64,000 nucleotides of DNA from Burkholderia cenocepacia (GTDB lineage Bacteria; Pseudomonadota; Gammaproteobacteria; Burkholderiales; Burkholderiaceae), in contig NZ_CP060039.1 of the NCBI RefSeq assembly GCF_014211915.1, forward strand, positions 434,001-498,000. The letters are read 5' to 3'. The position numbers were made by a program, and so were the translations under genes. Below are positions 48,749 through 56,580 of this stretch, piece after piece; position 1 is the first letter of the stretch, and the number at the start of each line of letters is the position of its first letter. A model generated the notes under the pieces. That model saw nothing but the letters and a program-made list of their open reading frames with translations, did not search any database and had not been told where the DNA came from.

Positions 48749-49762
48749 ATGAAAATTGCCATCCTCGACGACTACCAGGACGCCGTCCGCAAGCTGAACT
48801 GCTTCGAGATGCTCGCCGGCCACGACGTAAAGGTCTTCAACAACACGGTGCGCGGCCTCGGACAGCTCGCCAGCCGTCTGGCGGAAGTCGAGGCGCTCGT
48901 GCTGATTCGTGAACGGACCCCGATTACGTCCCAGTTGCTCGCCAAGCTGCCGAACCTGCGCATGATCAGCCAGACCGGCCGCGTGTCGAGCCATATCGAT
49001 CTCGACGCGTGTACCGACCGCGGCGTCGCGGTGCTCGAAGGCACCGGTTCGCCGGTCGCGCCGGCCGAGCTGACCTGGGCGCTCGTGATGGCCGCCCAGC
49101 GCCGCATTCCGCAATACGTCGCGAACCTGAAGCAGGGTGCGTGGCAGCAGTCGGGCCTGAAGACGTCGGCGCTGCCGCCGAACTTCGGCCTCGGCCAGGT
49201 GCTGCGCGGCCAGACGCTCGGCATCTGGGGCTACGGCAAGATCGGCCGGCTCGTCGCCGGCTACGGCAAGGCATTCGGGATGAACGTGCTGATCTGGGGC
49301 CGCGAGCATTCGCTCGAAGCCGCGCGCGCCGACGGCTACACGGCCGCCGAGAGCCGCGAAGCGCTGTTCGAGCAAAGCGACGTGCTGTCGCTGCACCTGC
49401 GCCTGCACGACGACACGCGCGGCATCGTGAAGCAGGAAGACCTGATGCGGATGAAGCCGACGTCGCTGCTCGTCAACACGAGCCGCGCCGAGCTGCTCGA
49501 GGAAAACGCGCTCGTCAACGCGCTGTCGCACAACCGGCCGGGCATGGTCGCGATCGACGTGTTCGAAAGCGAGCCGATCCTGCAGGGCTACAGCCTGCTG
49601 CGGATGGAAAACGTGATCTGCACGCCGCACATCGGCTACGTCGAGCGCGAAAGCTACGAGCTGTATTTCAGTGCCGCATTCCGCAACATTCTCGCGTTCG
49701 ACGACGGCGACATGTCGAGCGTCGCCAACCCGGAAGCGCTCACGCCGATCCGCAAGCGCTGA
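48749..49762 (+). CDS. D-2-hydroxyacid dehydrogenase (phosphoglycerate dehydrogenase-like)
   Basis: 337 aa NAD-dependent dehydrogenase. The N-terminus is MKIAILDDYQDAVRKLNCFEML, the NAD-binding motif GQTLGIWGYGKIGRLVAGYGKAFGMNVLIWGRE, and the catalytic Arg, Glu and His are in NTSRAELLEE, DVFESEPI and TPHIGYVERESYE. The same family includes SerA and hydroxypyruvate reductases. The substrate is unknown; the divergent LysR gene is its likely regulator. Start chosen at ATG 48749 where family similarity begins. Confidence 0.9.
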   Translation: MKIAILDDYQDAVRKLNCFEMLAGHDVKVFNNTVRGLGQLASRLAEVEALVLIRERTPITSQLLAKLPNLRMISQTGRVSSHIDLDACTDRGVAVLEGTGSPVAPAELTWALVMAAQRRIPQYVANLKQGAWQQSGLKTSALPPNFGLGQVLRGQTLGIWGYGKIGRLVAGYGKAFGMNVLIWGREHSLEAARADGYTAAESREALFEQSDVLSLHLRLHDDTRGIVKQEDLMRMKPTSLLVNTSRAELLEENALVNALSHNRPGMVAIDVFESEPILQGYSLLRMENVICTPHIGYVERESYELYFSAAFRNILAFDDGDMSSVANPEALTPIRKR

Positions 49763-49768
49763 TCGCAC

Positions 49769-49796
49769 GGGCTGCGCGCATCGCGCGGCCCCCTTT
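49769..49796. terminator. Terminator between the dehydrogenase and patatin genes
   Basis: A ten-base stem (GGGCTGCGCG 49769-49778 with 49782-49791, one G-T pair) and a three-base loop, followed by CCTTTCATT. Confidence 0.6.
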
Positions 49797-49808
49797 CATT
49801 CCCGCTCT

Positions 49809-50675
49809 TCAGGCGGCCACGCGGCCGCCCGTCATCGCGCCGACGCGCGTGAGGAAGTGCTCGCCGTCGCGCCGCCCGAGATCGTACGCATGCCGCATCT
49901 GCGACGGGCTCGTGTAATCCCAGCTCGAAATCGGCACCTTGCTCGACGGCTGCACGTACAGCCGCCGCTGCTCGCCATGCGCGACCGTGAACATCTGTGG
50001 ACGCGGATACAGCCGCGTGACCAGCACCAGCACGTCGCCCGGCGACGGATCGAGCGCATCGACCGGCACGTTGTCGACCATCCCGCCGTCGAGCACCGGC
50101 CGGCCGCCGCGCCGCAGCACCGGCGTGAACGGCGGCGTGCAGGACGACTGCAGGATCAGGTCGGCGAGTTCGTCGACGTGCGTGCAGGCCTGCGCCCGCA
50201 CGAATTCGGGGCGAAAACCGAGCGTGCGCCCGAGCGTCGGGTGCAGCGTCTTGCGCACGTACTTCTCGATGTTGTAGGCGATGAGGCCGGCCGCGACCGC
50301 GCTGCGCGCGCCGAGCCAGCGCGGCACGTGCGACACGCCGATGCGGATCTCCGGCGCCGCGGCGAGCTGCGCGAACGGCTCGCCGTAGATGTCGAGCAGC
50401 GCCTGACGATAGATCCGGTAATGCGGAAACACGGGCTCGCGCCCGAACAGGTTGCCCCAGTAGGCATTCTTCCGGTTGTGGCGCAGCGCCTCTTCGTAAT
50501 AGCGCATCACCCATGCGGCGTCGCGCGTATACAGCATGCAGGCGGTGGCCGCGCCGGCCGAGATGCCGGTGATCACGCGCGGGCGCAGGGCGAGGGCCGG
50601 CTGGGCGACATCCCAGAAGCCGGCCTGCCACCAGCAGCGATTGCCGCCGCCCGCAAAGACGATCTGGTCGAACAT
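49809..50675 (-). CDS. Patatin-like phospholipase
   Basis: 288 aa. The oxyanion motif FAGGGNRCWWQAGF is at the N-terminus, the nucleophile motif is ITGISAGAATACML (Ser near residue 40), and the Asp of the dyad is in PVLDGGMVDNVPVDAL. These are the Ser-Asp dyad hydrolases acting on lipid esters. No signal peptide or transmembrane segment, so it is probably intracellular. The thioesterase gene lies eight bases upstream, so the two probably form one transcript. Confidence 0.88.
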   Translation of the reverse strand: MFDQIVFAGGGNRCWWQAGFWDVAQPALALRPRVITGISAGAATACMLYTRDAAWVMRYYEEALRHNRKNAYWGNLFGREPVFPHYRIYRQALLDIYGEPFAQLAAAPEIRIGVSHVPRWLGARSAVAAGLIAYNIEKYVRKTLHPTLGRTLGFRPEFVRAQACTHVDELADLILQSSCTPPFTPVLRRGGRPVLDGGMVDNVPVDALDPSPGDVLVLVTRLYPRPQMFTVAHGEQRRLYVQPSSKVPISSWDYTSPSQMRHAYDLGRRDGEHFLTRVGAMTGGRVAA

Positions 50676-50683
50676 CGCGCCGC

Positions 50684-51088
50684 TCAGCTGACGAGCGCGT
50701 AGGTCGACGTCGCGTGAACGGCCATCTTGCCGTCCTCGTCGAACAGCTCGACTTCGCCGAACACGAGGTTGCGGCCCATTCGCAGCACGCGCGCGGTGAC
50801 GAGCACGTCGCCCTTGCGCACGGGACGCATGAAGTTGGTGTTCAGCGACACCGTCGTCATCGGCCGGAATTCGCCGAGCGCGGCCGAGATCGCGACCACC
50901 ATCGCGGTGTCGGCGGCCGCCGTGAACACCTGGCCGCAGATGATGCCGCCCGAATGACGGAACTCGCCGGAAAACGGCAGGCGCAGCGTGACGCTGTCAT
51001 CGCCGATCGACACGGGGACCAGACCCAGCGAGCGGACCCACGGGGCCAGCAGGCGATCCAGCAATTCGCGGACTGCGTTTTCGTCCAT
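50684..51088 (-). CDS. PaaI/YdiI-type hotdog-fold thioesterase
   Basis: 134 aa. The hotdog fold with GEFRHSGGIICGQVFTAAADTAMVVAISAAL, then TVSLNTNFMRPVRKGDVLVTARVLRMGRNLVFGEVEL, matches the PaaI acyl-CoA thioesterases. The catalytic-helix HSGGIICGQ replaces the usual HGG(V)-type signature. It probably hydrolyses an aromatic or short acyl-CoA. First gene of a two-gene row with the patatin-like gene. Confidence 0.85.
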   Translation of the reverse strand: MDENAVRELLDRLLAPWVRSLGLVPVSIGDDSVTLRLPFSGEFRHSGGIICGQVFTAAADTAMVVAISAALGEFRPMTTVSLNTNFMRPVRKGDVLVTARVLRMGRNLVFGEVELFDEDGKMAVHATSTYALVS

Positions 51089-51235
51089 CTTCGATGTCCA
51101 GAAAGCGTTGCGCGACCGCCGCGTAACGCGTGTGGCGTCATCATACCGGGAGCGCGCGAACTGCGATCGCTCGTTACCGCGCCGACAGCCGTCGTTGTCT
51201 TGACGAAATATTTTCAGGAAATTTGCACAAAGGGC

Positions 51236-51264
51236 TTGCCATGCCCTGAAAACCCCGGCATAAT
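51236..51264 (+). promoter_or_regulatory. Sigma-70 promoter of tRNA-Lys
   Basis: TTGCCA (51236-51241), a 17-base spacer and CATAAT (51259-51264), placed 14 bases before the tRNA start. It mirrors the TTGCCC-N17-TATACT promoter of the tRNA-Phe gene. Confidence 0.75.
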
Positions 51265-51277
51265 CTTTCTTCTGTTG

Positions 51278-51353
51278 GGGGCGTTAGCTCAGTTGGTAGA
51301 GCAGCGGACTCTTAATCCGTAGGTCGAGTGTTCGAGTCACTCACGCCCCACCA
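51278..51353 (+). tRNA. tRNA-Lys (anticodon CTT)
   Basis: A 76-nt cloverleaf starting GGGGCGT and ending ACGCCCC-A-CCA with encoded CCA. The D-loop is AGCTCAGTTGGTAGAGC, the anticodon loop CTCTTAA, and the T-loop TTCGAGTC. A strong terminator follows. Confidence 0.97.
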
Positions 51354-51364
51354 GGAATTTCAAA

Positions 51365-51394
51365 GGCCGGTCAGCGAAAGCTGACCGGCCTTTT
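51365..51394 (+). terminator. Terminator of tRNA-Lys
   Basis: An 11-base perfect stem (51365-51375 with 51380-51390), GAAA tetraloop, then TTTT. Confidence 0.92.
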
Positions 51395-51684
51395 CCGTTT
51401 TGGCGCGCCGCACTCGCGACACGGACCCTTCGCGGCGGTATGCAACCGCACGCCTGTCGCGCATCGTTTCCGCTAGAATCGTCCGACAAATATCACACGA
51501 CCGGCGCCAGGCATCGTCGTTTGCCCGCCGGCACTGAGAGAACATGGGACGTCAGACATGGAAGCATGTGAACGAGACGCGACCATTCAGAGGGCATGGT
51601 TGCGTCAATATCGGCCCGTCCGTCGCGATGGGCCGTTCACCGGGGCACACCCGAATCCGCGCGACGCACGAACCGGATCGCGTC
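51395..51684. other. Gap between tRNA-Lys and the DUF3592 gene
   Basis: About 290 bases with no RNA or operator I can identify. An in-frame ATG at 51544 could extend the next gene by 47 residues, but the added residues carry no recognisable features. Confidence 0.35.
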
Positions 51685-52590
51685 ATGCCGGGTAAGGACG
51701 CGCTGATCGCGCTGATGATCGGTGTCGTCCTGTTCGTGCTGGCCGGCGTACTCGCCGTCACGGCCGGCCGGGAACCCGGCCACCTGGTCCGCGCGCCGGG
51801 CACGGTCGTGCGGATCGTCCAGGACAGCGATGCGATGCGCGCGTACCGGCCGATCGTCGCCTACCTCGCGAACGACGGCCAGCGCCGCGAAGTCGCCGGC
51901 AATACCGCGTCGACGGTCCCCGCATACGACATCGGCGAAAACGTCGACATCCTGCTCGACCCCGATCATCCCGAGCGCCCCGCGCTGATCGACGATTTCA
52001 CGCAACGCTGGTTTCCGGTGGCCGTGCCGACGCTGCTCGCCGTCGCGTCGTTCGCGATCGGCGGGCTGCTGATCGCCAGCGAGCGCCGCCGACGGCAATC
52101 GGACCCGGCACCACGCCGCGCCGCACGCAAGCCGGCACAGCGCCGCTGGGATGTCGCGATCGTGCTGATTCCGATCGCGATCGGCACGGGCTTCCTCGCC
52201 GGCGCCGGCGCGGCCGGCCTGCGTCAGTGGCAAATCGTCCACCACTATGCGCGTTCGACCGGCCACGTCGTCGAGATCGCGAAAAACGGGCGGTCGTCGC
52301 GGTCGCGCACGGCGCTGTATTCGGCCGTCGTCGCGTTCACGACCGACAGCGGGCGACTCATCACGTTCGCCCAGGGCTCGGCATCGTCGCACCCCGGGCT
52401 GCACGAAGGCGACGCGGTCAACGTGCTGTACGACCCCGTCACGCCCGAGCGCGCGCTCGTCGACCGCTTCTGGGATCGCTGGGGCCTCACGGCCATCCTG
52501 TTCGCGATCGGTGCGCCATTCCTGGCAGCGGGGCTGTTCGTCGCCGCGACGTTATGGCCCGATCATCGGCCGCACGAAGCCGCTCAATGA
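51685..52590 (+). CDS. Membrane protein with two DUF3592-like units
   Basis: 301 aa. It has two repeats of the same layout: a transmembrane helix (ALIALMIGVVLFVLAGVLAVTA; VAIVLIPIAIGTGFLAGAGAAGL), a small beta domain (VRAPGTVVRIVQDSDAMRAYRPIVAYLANDGQRREVAGNTAS; STGHVVEIAKNGRSSRSRTALYSAVVAFTTDSGRLITFAQGSAS), a motif of the form NVxxLxDPxxPERA(L), then another helix. This is the DUF3592 pattern, here duplicated in one protein. Function unknown. Start chosen at ATG 51685; ATG 51544 is possible. Confidence 0.75.
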   Translation: MPGKDALIALMIGVVLFVLAGVLAVTAGREPGHLVRAPGTVVRIVQDSDAMRAYRPIVAYLANDGQRREVAGNTASTVPAYDIGENVDILLDPDHPERPALIDDFTQRWFPVAVPTLLAVASFAIGGLLIASERRRRQSDPAPRRAARKPAQRRWDVAIVLIPIAIGTGFLAGAGAAGLRQWQIVHHYARSTGHVVEIAKNGRSSRSRTALYSAVVAFTTDSGRLITFAQGSASSHPGLHEGDAVNVLYDPVTPERALVDRFWDRWGLTAILFAIGAPFLAAGLFVAATLWPDHRPHEAAQ

Positions 52591-52626
52591 CGCACGCGCG
52601 GCGCGGCAATCGCCGCGACGCGCGCA

Positions 52627-53241
52627 TCACCGCTCCCTGAACGCCTCCACCTTCGCGCGATTGCCGCACGTGCGCATGTCGCACCACCGCCGCCCGACGC
52701 CGCGGCCGCGATCGACGAAGAACCACGTACACCGGCCACATTGCCGCACGCGCGCGAAATCGTCGCTGCGCATCAGATGCTCGAAACCGAGCGCGACCGC
52801 ATCGACCCAGCGCGACGCGGCCCGTGCATCGGGCCGCCATGCAAAGCGGCCGCCGACCGCGTCGAATGCGCTGCGCCCGATCGCGTCGCGGATCGCCACC
52901 GCGAGCCGCTCCGCCGCGCGCGCGCCCGCGCTGCCGCCGCCTTCGGCCGTCAGATGCGCGATCGCGATGTATGCGTCGTCGCGAAAGCGGCGCAGCGCCG
53001 CCAGTTCATCCGGGCCGTCCTGGCGCGGATGACGCAGCAGCCGCGTCAGATCGTCGGGCGCCAGCAATCCCGCTTTCCCGGCCCACGCCCGCACAGCCGG
53101 CCAGTCGACGAGCTTCTCCTCGTCGCGCGTCTTGCCCGTGTCGGCCACCGTATTGAGGAAGTCGAGCGCCGGATGGCCGCCGATGAAATCGGCCGCACGC
53201 CATTCGTACCCGGGTCGCGCCGGGTCGGATCGAGTAACCAT
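52627..53241 (-). CDS. CGNR zinc-finger (ABATE-domain) regulator
   Basis: 204 aa. The N-terminal ABATE domain (FIGGHPALDFLNTVADTG) is followed by a C-terminal CGNR zinc finger (RQCGRCTWFFVDRGRGVGRRWCDMRTCGNRAKVEAFRER) with four Cys. CGNR proteins are likely DNA-binding regulators of stress or metabolic genes. It is divergent from an alpha/beta hydrolase across 81 bases holding a clear inverted repeat, which suggests it regulates both. Confidence 0.9.
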   Translation of the reverse strand: MVTRSDPARPGYEWRAADFIGGHPALDFLNTVADTGKTRDEEKLVDWPAVRAWAGKAGLLAPDDLTRLLRHPRQDGPDELAALRRFRDDAYIAIAHLTAEGGGSAGARAAERLAVAIRDAIGRSAFDAVGGRFAWRPDARAASRWVDAVALGFEHLMRSDDFARVRQCGRCTWFFVDRGRGVGRRWCDMRTCGNRAKVEAFRER

Positions 53242-53281
53242 TTATTTTCGCCTATCAGTTTCACATCCGGAGAATCCGGCG

Positions 53282-53308
53282 TAACCTGTTAACAACGAAA
53301 ACAGGTTA
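53282..53308. promoter_or_regulatory. Operator between the CGNR and hydrolase genes
   Basis: TAACCTGTT (53282-53290) and AACAGGTTA (53300-53308) are a perfect nine-base inverted repeat with a nine-base spacer, 15 bases before the hydrolase ATG. It is a strong candidate for the CGNR binding site. Confidence 0.7.
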
Positions 53309-53322
53309 TCACGGAGAAGCCG

Positions 53323-54138
53323 ATGCTCGAACTCCCGAACCGCTTCAATTTCGAAGGCCACCGGATTGCATGGGGCACGCTCGGCGAAGGGCCGCCGCTC
53401 GTGCTGGTGCACGGCACGCCGTTTTCGTCGCAGGTCTGGCGCCGGATCGCGCCGTGGCTCGCGCGACGCCATCGCGTGTATTTCTATGACCTGCTCGGCT
53501 ACGGCCAGTCCGACATGCCGGACGCGGACGTGTCGCTGGGCCGCCAGAACGTGCTGTTCGGCGCGCTGCTGAATGAATGGAAACTGGCGCGGCCGCGTGT
53601 GCTCGCGCACGACTACGGCGGCGCAACCGTGCTGCGCGCGCACTTTCTCGGCGGCATCGCGTATGCGGATCTCACGCTCGTGAACCCGGTCGCGATCGCG
53701 CCGCAAGGCTCGCCGTTCGTGCGTCACGTCGCGCAGCACGAAGCCGCGTTCACCGGCTTGCCCGCATACGCACACCATGCGCTCGTGTCGGCGTATATCG
53801 GCCAGGCAGTCGCACGGCCGTTGAGCGACGACGTGCTGTCGATCTACCGCGAGCCGTGGCTCACGCCGGCCGGCCAGGCCGCGTTCTATCGCCAGATCGC
53901 GCAGATGCGCCAGCGCTACATCGAGGAAGCGGAGGCCCGCTACGCGCCGCCGGACTTTCCGGTGCGCATCGTGTGGGGCGAGGACGACGTGTGGATTCCG
54001 CTCGAACAAGGGCAGACGCTCGCCGATCGCATCGCGAACGGCCAGTTGATCCGGGTCCCGCACGCGGGCCATCTGGTTCAGGAGGATGCGCCGGAAGCGA
54101 TCGTCGCCGCCGTGCTCGACGGGTACACGCCCGGCTGA
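53323..54138 (+). CDS. Alpha/beta hydrolase with Asp nucleophile (haloalkane dehalogenase/epoxide hydrolase-like)
   Basis: 271 aa. The fold motif HGTPFSSQVWRRIAPWLARRHRVYFYDLLGYGQSDMP is present. The nucleophile elbow reads AHDYGGAT, so the nucleophile is Asp rather than Ser, the hallmark of haloalkane dehalogenases and epoxide hydrolases. The acid and base sit in VWGEDDVWIPLEQG and PHAGHLVQEDAPEAI. The substrate is unknown. GGAGAAG lies before the ATG. It is divergent from the CGNR regulator gene. Confidence 0.88.
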   Translation: MLELPNRFNFEGHRIAWGTLGEGPPLVLVHGTPFSSQVWRRIAPWLARRHRVYFYDLLGYGQSDMPDADVSLGRQNVLFGALLNEWKLARPRVLAHDYGGATVLRAHFLGGIAYADLTLVNPVAIAPQGSPFVRHVAQHEAAFTGLPAYAHHALVSAYIGQAVARPLSDDVLSIYREPWLTPAGQAAFYRQIAQMRQRYIEEAEARYAPPDFPVRIVWGEDDVWIPLEQGQTLADRIANGQLIRVPHAGHLVQEDAPEAIVAAVLDGYTPG

Positions 54139-54167
54139 GCATCGCCGCACGCGTATCGCGTGCCGCG

Positions 54168-54926
54168 TCAGAACGCCGGCACGCCTTGCGCGAGCGTCGC
54201 GACGAACTTCGCGGTGCGCGGGTCGCGCGGCCGGCCGAACAGGTCGCGCGAGGCGCCCGCTTCGACGATGCGGCCATCGGCGAGGAACACCGCATCATGC
54301 GCGATCGACGCGGCCAGGCGCAGGTCGTGCGTGGCCATCAGCATCGTCGTGCCTTCGCGCGCGAGCTGGCGCAGCACCTCGACCACTTCGACGGACAGCT
54401 CCGGATCGAGCGCCGACGTCGGCTCGTCGCACAGCAGCACCTGCGGAGACGGCGCGAGCGCCCGCGCGATCGCCACGCGCTGCTGCTGTCCGCCCGACAG
54501 GGTGGCCGGCCATGCGTCGGCCTTGTCCGCGATGCCGACCTTGTCGAGCAGCGCGAGCGCGCGCTCCCGGGCCCGCTCGCGCGGCCAGCGCTGCACGGTC
54601 ACGAGCCCCTCCATCACGTTCTGCACGACGCTCAGATGCGGAAACAACTGGAAGTTCTGGAACACCATGCCGGTCTGCTTGCGCACCGCGAACACCGCGT
54701 CGCGCGACGGCCGGCGCGCCGGCACGAAGTCGATGCGCGCATCGCCGACGACCAGCGCACCCGCCTCCGGCACTTCGAGCAGGTTCACGCAGCGCAGCAG
54801 CGTGCTCTTGCCGCTGCCGGACGGCCCGATCAGCGCGGTCACGCTGCCCGGCTGCAGCGCGAGGTCGATCCCGCTCAGCACGCGATGCGCGCCGAACGAC
54901 TTGTCGATGCGTTCGAGGCGGATCAT
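54168..54926 (-). CDS. Polar amino-acid ABC transporter, ATPase
   Basis: 252 aa. Walker A GPSGSGKST (about residues 34-42), Q-loop GMVFQNFQLFPHLSV, signature [15 protein letters not shown], Walker B VLLCDEPTSALDPE, and switch His in MATHDL. The sequence is of the GlnQ/HisP polar amino-acid class (FGAHRVLSGIDLALQPG). The start overlaps the permease stop by four bases. Confidence 0.94.
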   Translation of the reverse strand: MIRLERIDKSFGAHRVLSGIDLALQPGSVTALIGPSGSGKSTLLRCVNLLEVPEAGALVVGDARIDFVPARRPSRDAVFAVRKQTGMVFQNFQLFPHLSVVQNVMEGLVTVQRWPRERARERALALLDKVGIADKADAWPATLSGGQQQRVAIARALAPSPQVLLCDEPTSALDPELSVEVVEVLRQLAREGTTMLMATHDLRLAASIAHDAVFLADGRIVEAGASRDLFGRPRDPRTAKFVATLAQGVPAF

Positions 54927-55603
54927 CGCAACTCCGCCTGGAACAGCGCGTGGCGGCCGAAGCGAAGCTCCAGCCGGCGTTGCAGCGACGACAGCACCGA
55001 GCTGAACAGCAGGTAGATCAGCGCGGCTTCGGTATAGAGAATCAGCGGCTCGTAGGTCACGGCCGCGATGCGTTGCGCGGCCTGGAAGATCTCGGGCACC
55101 GTCAGCACGGCCGCGAGCGACGTGTCCTTCACGAGCGAGATGAACGAGTTCGACAGCGCGGGCAGCGCGACGCGCGCGGCCTGCGGCAGGATCGCGCGGC
55201 GCAGCGCCTGCGCGCGCGTCATCGACATCGAGTACGCGGCCTCCCACTGCCCCTTGGGCATCGACTCGATCACGCCGCGTATCACTTCCGCGTTGTATGC
55301 GCCGACGTTCAGCGAAAAACCGATCACGGCGGCCGTCAGCGGATCGAGCACGATGCCGACGTTCGGCAATCCGTAGAAGATCACGAACAGTTGCACGAGC
55401 AGCGGCGAGCCGCGAAACAGCCAGATATAGAACCGCACGACAGCCTGCGCCCAGCGCGGCCCGAACAGCCGCGTGAGCGCCGTGCCGAACGCAAGCAATA
55501 AACCGATCGCGAACGACGCGAGCGTGAGCGGAACCGTGAACACGAGCCCCGCGTAAAGCAGGGGCCGCAGCGATTCCGCCATCAGGTGCAGCCAGGCCGG
55601 CAT
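54923..55603 (-). CDS. Polar amino-acid ABC transporter, permease
   Basis: 226 aa with about five transmembrane segments. The HisM/GlnP-type permease motif appears as YNAEVIRGVIESMPKGQWEAAYSMSMTRAQALRRAILPQAARVALPALSNSFISLVKDTSLAAV, which contains the EAA loop. It lies between the binding-protein gene upstream and the ATPase downstream. Confidence 0.93.
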   Translation of the reverse strand: MPAWLHLMAESLRPLLYAGLVFTVPLTLASFAIGLLLAFGTALTRLFGPRWAQAVVRFYIWLFRGSPLLVQLFVIFYGLPNVGIVLDPLTAAVIGFSLNVGAYNAEVIRGVIESMPKGQWEAAYSMSMTRAQALRRAILPQAARVALPALSNSFISLVKDTSLAAVLTVPEIFQAAQRIAAVTYEPLILYTEAALIYLLFSSVLSSLQRRLELRFGRHALFQAELR

Positions 55604-55617
55604 CGTTCAGCCTCGCG

Positions 55618-56400
55618 TCACGGCTGCGACACGTCGCGGCCGAAGTACTTCTGCGAGATCTTCGCGTAGGTACCGTCCGCCTTGATGTCCGCGAGCGCCT
55701 TGTCGATCGCGGCCACCAGCGCGGGGCTGCCCTTGCGCAGCAGCACGCCGGACGCGTCGCCCGCGCCGCTCGTGTCGGTCGCCGCGATCTTCAGTTTCGC
55801 GTCGGGCTTGTGCTTGCGGAAATCGAGGTACGACAGCGAGTCGTTGATCGTCGCATCGACGCGGCCGGACGTCAGCAGGTCGATCGATTCGTTGAAGCCC
55901 TGCACGGGCACCACGTCGGCGCCGTGCGCGGCGGCCAGCTTGCCGAAATTGCTGGTCAGCGTGTTCGCGGATTTCTTGCCCTTCAGGTCGTCGAACGAGC
56001 GGATCGTCGTGTTGTCCGCGCGCACGATCAGCACCGCGTGCGACGTGATGTACGGCGTCGAGAAATCGTATTTCGCCTTGCGCGCGTCGGTGATCGACAC
56101 TTCGTTGACGACCGCGTCGTAGCGGTTCACGTCGAGCCCCGCGATCAGCCCGTCCCATTTGCCTTCGACGAACTGCGGCTTCACGCCGAGACGCTGCGCG
56201 ATCGCGGTCGCGATGTCGACGTCGAAGCCCGTCAGCTTGCCGGTCTCGTCGTGGTACGTGAACGGTGCGTAGGTGCCTTCGGTGCCGACGCGGAACACGC
56301 CGGCCGACTTGATCTGCGACAGGTCGTCGGCAGCCAGCGCACTGGTGGCCGCGACGGCCTGCAGCAGCGCGACGACCAGGAGCGAGCGGAGGAATTTCAT
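55618..56400 (-). CDS. Polar amino-acid ABC transporter, periplasmic binding protein (cystine/FliY-like)
   Basis: 260 aa. The signal peptide is FLRSLLVVALLQAVAATSALA (cleavage before ADD). The SBP_bac_3 domain shows GVFRVGTEGTYAPFTYHDETGKLTGFDVDIATAIAQRLGVKPQFVEGKWDGLIAGL, a form close to the cystine-binding FliY/TcyA proteins. DFSTPYITSHAVLIVR and SGAGDASGVLLRKGSP follow. First gene of a three-gene importer. Cystine is a guess from sequence resemblance. Confidence 0.88.
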   Translation of the reverse strand: MKFLRSLLVVALLQAVAATSALAADDLSQIKSAGVFRVGTEGTYAPFTYHDETGKLTGFDVDIATAIAQRLGVKPQFVEGKWDGLIAGLDVNRYDAVVNEVSITDARKAKYDFSTPYITSHAVLIVRADNTTIRSFDDLKGKKSANTLTSNFGKLAAAHGADVVPVQGFNESIDLLTSGRVDATINDSLSYLDFRKHKPDAKLKIAATDTSGAGDASGVLLRKGSPALVAAIDKALADIKADGTYAKISQKYFGRDVSQP

Positions 56401-56580
56401 GGTGCGGACCCCGAATGATTGGAGAGGATCATCCCGCCGGCGCGCCTGCGCCGTTCGAGAGGTCCGCGAATTCTACCGATGCGTGGAGGGCCGGCAAAAA
56501 CGCAAATCGGCTAACGATATGAGCCGATCGAATAACGCCCGCACCGGCCACGATGCCGGCGCGGGCGCCTTACACGTCGC

